From Desulfobacterales bacterium (GTDB lineage Bacteria; Desulfobacterota; Desulfobacteria; Desulfobacterales; Desulfosarcinaceae), in contig JACRDD010000014.1 in assembly GCA_016218685.1 (NCBI GenBank), forward strand, positions 1-63,113: a DNA stretch of 63,113 nt, given 5' to 3'. Position numbers and translations under genes: made by a program. Below the pieces are notes generated by a model, which was given only the letters and a program-made list of their open reading frames with translations, made no database searches and was not told the origin of the DNA. Each line of letters opens with the position of its first letter. Position 1 is the first letter of the stretch. Of the stretch, positions 59,708 through 63,113 are shown one piece after another.

Positions 59708-61282
59708 TCAAGCAGGATGCTCGCCGGGCAAGGGTCGGGATCGCACCGCGCACACGACCACGAGCAAGGCGCTCAGGATCAGCAGCGGCCAATCGCCCCA
59801 GCGGCTGTAGAGGGTGCGGCCTTGCATCAGGCCCACTTCGGCCACCGGGGCCGCGTCTTCATAAAGCGGTGTTGCGGAGAGCACGCGGCCGCAGGGGTCG
59901 ATATAGCCGCTGATGCCGGTATTGGCCGAACGGGCAATGAAGCGGCGGTTTTCCACGGCCCGCAAGACCGCCATGGAGAAATGCTGATAGGCGGCGCTGG
60001 TGCGGCCGAACCAGGCGTCGTTGGTGATGATGACCAGCAGCTCGGCGCCATTGGCCACCATGGCCCGGGCCAGGTTAGGGAAGATCGCCTCGTAGCAGAC
60101 CAGCATGCCGATGGGGTGCTGTCGCCACGCCAGGGTGTTGCCCTGCCGGCCGGCCTGAAAATCGCCCACCTGGGCTACCATCTTGCCCAAAAAGGGCAGC
60201 CAGCGCTTGAGCGGGACATACTCGCCGAAGGGCACCAGGTGCACCTTGTCGTACTTGCCCGTCACCGCGGCTTGGGCGTTCAGCAAATAGGCCCGGTTGA
60301 AGTAGACAAAACTATTGTCGATCGGCTCCGCCGCCGGGCTGCCGATGATGAAATCGGTGGCCGCGGCGCGCACCCCTTCCAGGACAAGGTCGGTGAGTTC
60401 GGCATCATGAAACATGTAGAAGGGCGTGGCCGTTTCCGGCCAGACGATCAGATCGGCCCCCTGCCCGGCGGCTTGCATGGAGAGGGCGACATATTTCTCC
60501 GCTGTCTGGCGCTGAAAGGCGAGATCCCACTTCACGGCCTGGTCGATGTTGCCCTGAATCACCCCCACGCGTGTGCGCGGGGCCGCGGCGATCTCGGCGT
60601 CCACGGCGCGCAGGCGATACGTGCCATAACCGGCCACCAGCAGCAGCGCGGTCGCCAGCACGGCGCCGGATCGAACCACCAGGCCGCGCCCCACCGGCCG
60701 GTCGCGCCAGGGTATCCGGCGCCAATGCAACCACGCCAGACACAAGACGGCATTGCAGAAGAAAATCAGGGCCGAGAGGCCGGCCACGCCGAACAGGTCG
60801 GCCACCTGGATCATGGGCAGGTAGGCATACTGGCTGTAGCCCAGCAGCTCCCAGGGAAAACCGGTGAAGAGCCAGGTGTGCAGCCATTCCACCAGCACCC
60901 ACAAGGCCGGTCCGGCGACCGCCAGTTGCCACGGCGCGCGGCACACCAGGCACAAACCCATCGTGCCGACCGCCAGGTGCGCGGCCAAGATGGCGGCCAG
61001 CACCACCAGGGCGCCCACGGCCTGCAGCATGGGCACGTGGCCGTAGACGTTCATGGTGTAGGCCGTCCAATAGATCAGCCCCAGATAGTGGGCCATGCCG
61101 GCCGCAAAGCCGATCATAAAGCCGGAACGGCCGTTGGCCCGGCGCAGCGCCAGCAGAAACGGCACCAGGGCGAACCAGGCGATCCAGCCTTGATCGATCT
61201 TGGGAAAGGCCAGACAGAGCAGCGCGCCGCTGAGCACGGCCAGCAGCAGCTCGTGACGAAGATTTCGGAGGTGATTCCACAT
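59708..61282 (-). CDS. lnt: Apolipoprotein N-acyltransferase
   Basis: This protein of about 524 residues has six to seven N-terminal helices and a nitrilase domain with the catalytic Glu in VWPETATPF, Lys in GKYDKVHLVPFGEYVP and Cys in VCYEAIFP. It adds the third acyl chain to lipoproteins, of which the window has many. The start is uncertain: ATG 61282 or an in-frame GTG at 61321; neither has a strong ribosome-binding site. Confidence 0.93.
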   Translation of the reverse strand: MWNHLRNLRHELLLAVLSGALLCLAFPKIDQGWIAWFALVPFLLALRRANGRSGFMIGFAAGMAHYLGLIYWTAYTMNVYGHVPMLQAVGALVVLAAILAAHLAVGTMGLCLVCRAPWQLAVAGPALWVLVEWLHTWLFTGFPWELLGYSQYAYLPMIQVADLFGVAGLSALIFFCNAVLCLAWLHWRRIPWRDRPVGRGLVVRSGAVLATALLLVAGYGTYRLRAVDAEIAAAPRTRVGVIQGNIDQAVKWDLAFQRQTAEKYVALSMQAAGQGADLIVWPETATPFYMFHDAELTDLVLEGVRAAATDFIIGSPAAEPIDNSFVYFNRAYLLNAQAAVTGKYDKVHLVPFGEYVPLKRWLPFLGKMVAQVGDFQAGRQGNTLAWRQHPIGMLVCYEAIFPNLARAMVANGAELLVIITNDAWFGRTSAAYQHFSMAVLRAVENRRFIARSANTGISGYIDPCGRVLSATPLYEDAAPVAEVGLMQGRTLYSRWGDWPLLILSALLVVVCAVRSRPLPGEHPA

Positions 61283-61475
61283 GGCTTGTAAGACGCTTCC
61301 TCTGGTGGTTCGGATTTGCACACCCGCGGCTTTGGACCAGGCAGCCTATATCACACATGGATAGGTGAATTAAGGACAAACTGGCCGCTCCGCCCGGCCC
61401 CCTATCCCTTGCGTCATCCGGTTTCGGCATTAATCTGTCTGCATCGGTTCCGGCCGAAGGGAACAACCAGCGTTC

Positions 61476-61507
61476 AAGCGGCCTTTCCGGCAATGGCAAG
61501 GCCGCTT
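61476..61507 (+). promoter_or_regulatory. Perfect 10-bp hairpin in the leader of the Hsp20-like gene
   Basis: AAGCGGCCTT (61476-61485) pairs with AAGGCCGCTT (61498-61507) around a 12-base loop, ending six bases before the AAGGAGGT ribosome-binding site. It could be a terminator-like attenuator or an RNA element controlling translation; it does not cover the ribosome-binding site itself. Confidence 0.45.
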
Positions 61508-61526
61508 TCTATAAGGAGGTAGTGCC

Positions 61527-61829
61527 ATGTCAGAGGAAAGACAACACGTCGCCGCTCAATTCTGTACTTATGTGGACGAAGAGTCCAATGCCCTTAATTT
61601 GGAGATCTCCATTCCCGGCGCCAAGAAAGAGGATATCCGTTTGCGCATCAACAGCGATGCCTTCCATCTGGTCGCGCCGCGGGACGATTTCGACTACGTG
61701 ACCACATCCGGTTTCTGCTGCCCGGTCAAGGCCGATGCGGCCAATGCATCCTATGAAAACGGATTGCTCAAGGTCAGCGTGCCGTTCAAGGACCCCATGG
61801 AGGATGCGTACAACGTCACCATCGTATAA
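61527..61829 (+). CDS. Hsp20/alpha-crystallin-like protein
   Basis: This 100-residue protein has the core of an alpha-crystallin domain: [48 protein letters not shown]. It lacks the long N-terminal arm and the C-terminal IxI motif of typical small heat-shock proteins, so oligomerisation may be reduced. AAGGAGGT precedes the ATG. The gene is monocistronic. Confidence 0.82.
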   Translation: MSEERQHVAAQFCTYVDEESNALNLEISIPGAKKEDIRLRINSDAFHLVAPRDDFDYVTTSGFCCPVKADAANASYENGLLKVSVPFKDPMEDAYNVTIV

Positions 61830-61913
61830 TCACGGTCGCCCTTCCGCGCCCTGACGGGGGAGGTGGAGACCACCTTCCCCGTATTCCGTTGCGGGCGCAC
61901 CCGGTTCGCGGAC

Positions 61914-61942
61914 TTGTGCGGATCGGCCATCTCGGTTATAGT
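61914..61942 (+). promoter_or_regulatory. Candidate sigma-70 promoter for the PIN-PhoH gene
   Basis: TTGTGC (61914-61919) and TATAGT (61937-61942) are separated by 17 bases. Four of six and five of six positions match consensus. It lies about 146 bases before the start codon. Confidence 0.45.
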
Positions 61943-62087
61943 TTGTCCATGCGCAACCTCTTGGAGCGGCACCATCCACGACCAAGACCGCGGCAAGCCG
62001 ACGCCACCCCCGCCTTTTCGTCCTTTCAATGCCCAACCCAATCAATGCCCAACCCAACCCTTCAGCGAGAGCGGCCAAAGGAGGGCT

Positions 62088-63113
62088 ATGAGCCAGAGCA
62101 AAAATTACATCGTGGACACCAATGTGTTGCTGGACGACCCCGAGGCGCTGTTCAAGCTGCGCAACGGCAGTGAAAACCACATCTTCATCCCATTCCACGT
62201 GTTGCTCGAACTGGATAAGTTCAAAAAAGATCCGCGTTTGGGCCACATCGTGGCCAAGGTGGTCGAGCACCTGAGCGAGCATCCCGACCAGTTCACCGTT
62301 TTGCGCACCGACCAGGTTTCGCCTTCCTTTCACCAGCAGGTGGACAGCCACATCCTGCAAGAGATCCAGAACAGCCGGCTGGACACGCCCATCCTGGTGA
62401 CCAACGACAAGGTGATGCAGCTCCAGGCCTCGCTGCGCGGCATCCGCAGCGAAAATTTCAAGGATTCGGCGCCGTTCAAGTCCGAAGCCGAGCACGTGAC
62501 CGGCTTCGTGGCCTCGCCCAAGGAGGCTTTCGCCAACTGCTTCATGTGGAATGATACCGGCAAGCCGGTCTTTTTCGGCAACGGCGGCGAAAAGACCATT
62601 GACTACCAGCACAAGATCTGGAACGTCACCCCGCGCAACGTCTACCAGAACCTGGCCCTGGAGCTGATGACCGATCCCACCATCAACGTGGTCTCCATGC
62701 AGAGCGAGGCCGGCTACGGCAAAAGCTACCTGGCCCTGGCCAGCGCCCTCTATCTGCTCCTGGAAAAAAAGAGCGTGGAGAAGATCTACGTGGTCAAGCC
62801 CATGATCGAAATCGGCCAGAAGATGGGCTACCTGCCGGGCAGCGTGGAAGAAAAAATGGAGCCCTACACCCGCTACGTCGTGGACCTGCTCCTCAAGCTG
62901 CACAAGACCCGGCCGGCCAACCGCATCTTCATCGATGCCGAGCAGCACCCGCCCCAGCTCAACCCCATGCGCTTCGAACTGCTGCCCCTGACCTACATCC
63001 GGGGCATGAACATCGAAAACGCCGTGGTGATCATCGACGAGATCCAGAACATGACCCGCGGCGAGTGCCGCACCCTGCTGTCGCGCATGGGCGAGGGGGT
63101 CAAGTGCTTCTGC
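62088..63113 (+). CDS. PIN-PhoH family ATPase, 3' end beyond the window
   Basis: The first 342 codons are present and run off the window edge. Residues 5-130 form a PIN domain (NYIVDTNVLLDDPEALF with acidic metal ligands; a later VTNDKVMQ motif), and from about 195 a PhoH-type P-loop ATPase begins (QSEAGYGKSYLALASALYLLL, VVIIDEIQNM). Such proteins are thought to be RNA helicase-nucleases. AAAGGAGGG is upstream of the ATG at 62088. Confidence 0.92.
   Translation, partial: MSQSKNYIVDTNVLLDDPEALFKLRNGSENHIFIPFHVLLELDKFKKDPRLGHIVAKVVEHLSEHPDQFTVLRTDQVSPSFHQQVDSHILQEIQNSRLDTPILVTNDKVMQLQASLRGIRSENFKDSAPFKSEAEHVTGFVASPKEAFANCFMWNDTGKPVFFGNGGEKTIDYQHKIWNVTPRNVYQNLALELMTDPTINVVSMQSEAGYGKSYLALASALYLLLEKKSVEKIYVVKPMIEIGQKMGYLPGSVEEKMEPYTRYVVDLLLKLHKTRPANRIFIDAEQHPPQLNPMRFELLPLTYIRGMNIENAVVIIDEIQNMTRGECRTLLSRMGEGVKCFC

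Noticed and set aside
1..63113. tRNA, rRNA, insertion sequences or a replication origin
   Set aside because: I looked in the intergenic stretches and saw no cloverleaf, rRNA segment, transposase or DnaA-box cluster.

Overview
The window is a high-GC chromosomal segment of a Gram-negative, double-membrane bacterium, most likely a Desulfobacterota (Desulfosarcina/Desulfatitalea-like) anaerobe. This rests on the many lipobox proteins with an Lnt, a tungstate (Tup) importer with an HTH-PBP regulator, the ffh-rpsP-khpA-rimM-trmD-MTase-rplS-rnhB-yraN-rsmI gene order, sigma-54 signalling genes, REC-DUF4388-Roadblock proteins and a c-di-GMP riboswitch. The taxonomy is inference; there is no rRNA or tRNA in the window.

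Layout. 1-2.2 kb is a graveyard of defence and mobile remnants: the tail of a type I-C CRISPR array, two more I-C fragments, a type I-E-like repeat relic, an orphan HigA antitoxin and a truncated ORF6N gene, with an intact CMD/AhpD-like plus ECF sigma operon between them. 2.3-6.1 kb is a minus-strand set of four envelope lipoproteins/secreted proteins (LpoB-like, COG3014, two LPP20-like). 6.3-7.1 kb holds a methyltransferase relic and a DUF2281/PIN toxin-antitoxin pair. 7.1-10.7 kb is tupCBA with its regulator. 11-17.7 kb is a signalling block (TPR protein, Cys-rich small protein, hybrid kinase, NtrC-type regulator, REC-DUF4388-Roadblock, PHP hydrolase, GHKL ATPase). 17.7-24.9 kb is an overlapping minus-strand cluster of two DUF3604 exported proteins, a PpiC-like foldase and three HupE/UreJ-like membrane proteins. 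25-27.6 kb has a beta-CASP RNase-like protein (with a decayed paralogue beside it) and a phosphopantetheinyl transferase, followed to 33.6 kb by the translation/ribosome cluster. 33.8-39.6 kb: rlmN, two envelope proteins, an Mla/MCE operon with a degenerate ATPase, and nadK. 39.8-44.7 kb: a complete branched-chain amino acid (Liv) ABC transporter. 44.7-53.8 kb: an AlgB/KinB-like two-component pair and kdpFABC with a kinase-less KdpD. 53.9-63.1 kb: an FHA-SLT fusion, thiD, a riboswitch-controlled secreted CBM96/DNRLRE protein, prfB (programmed frameshift), lnt, an Hsp20-like gene and a PIN-PhoH gene cut by the window end.

The most interesting signals are: (i) a sigma-54 -24/-12 promoter feeding a c-di-GMP-I riboswitch in front of a secreted two-domain CBM96 protein; (ii) the DUF3604/PpiC/HupE cluster, a candidate undescribed periplasmic metal-dependent hydrolase system; (iii) a pseudo-ATPase in an MCE operon; (iv) Kdp genes whose KdpD lacks its kinase and which sit behind a sigma-54-type promoter and a KinB/AlgB pair, with an extra 28-residue membrane peptide before KdpF; (v) an internal translation start that would release a stand-alone Roadblock protein; (vi) a cytoplasmic FHA domain joined through the membrane to a lytic transglycosylase; (vii) mixed I-C and I-E CRISPR relics. 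Start codons were chosen from ribosome-binding sites, overlaps and family N-termini; functions are family-level inferences unless stated.
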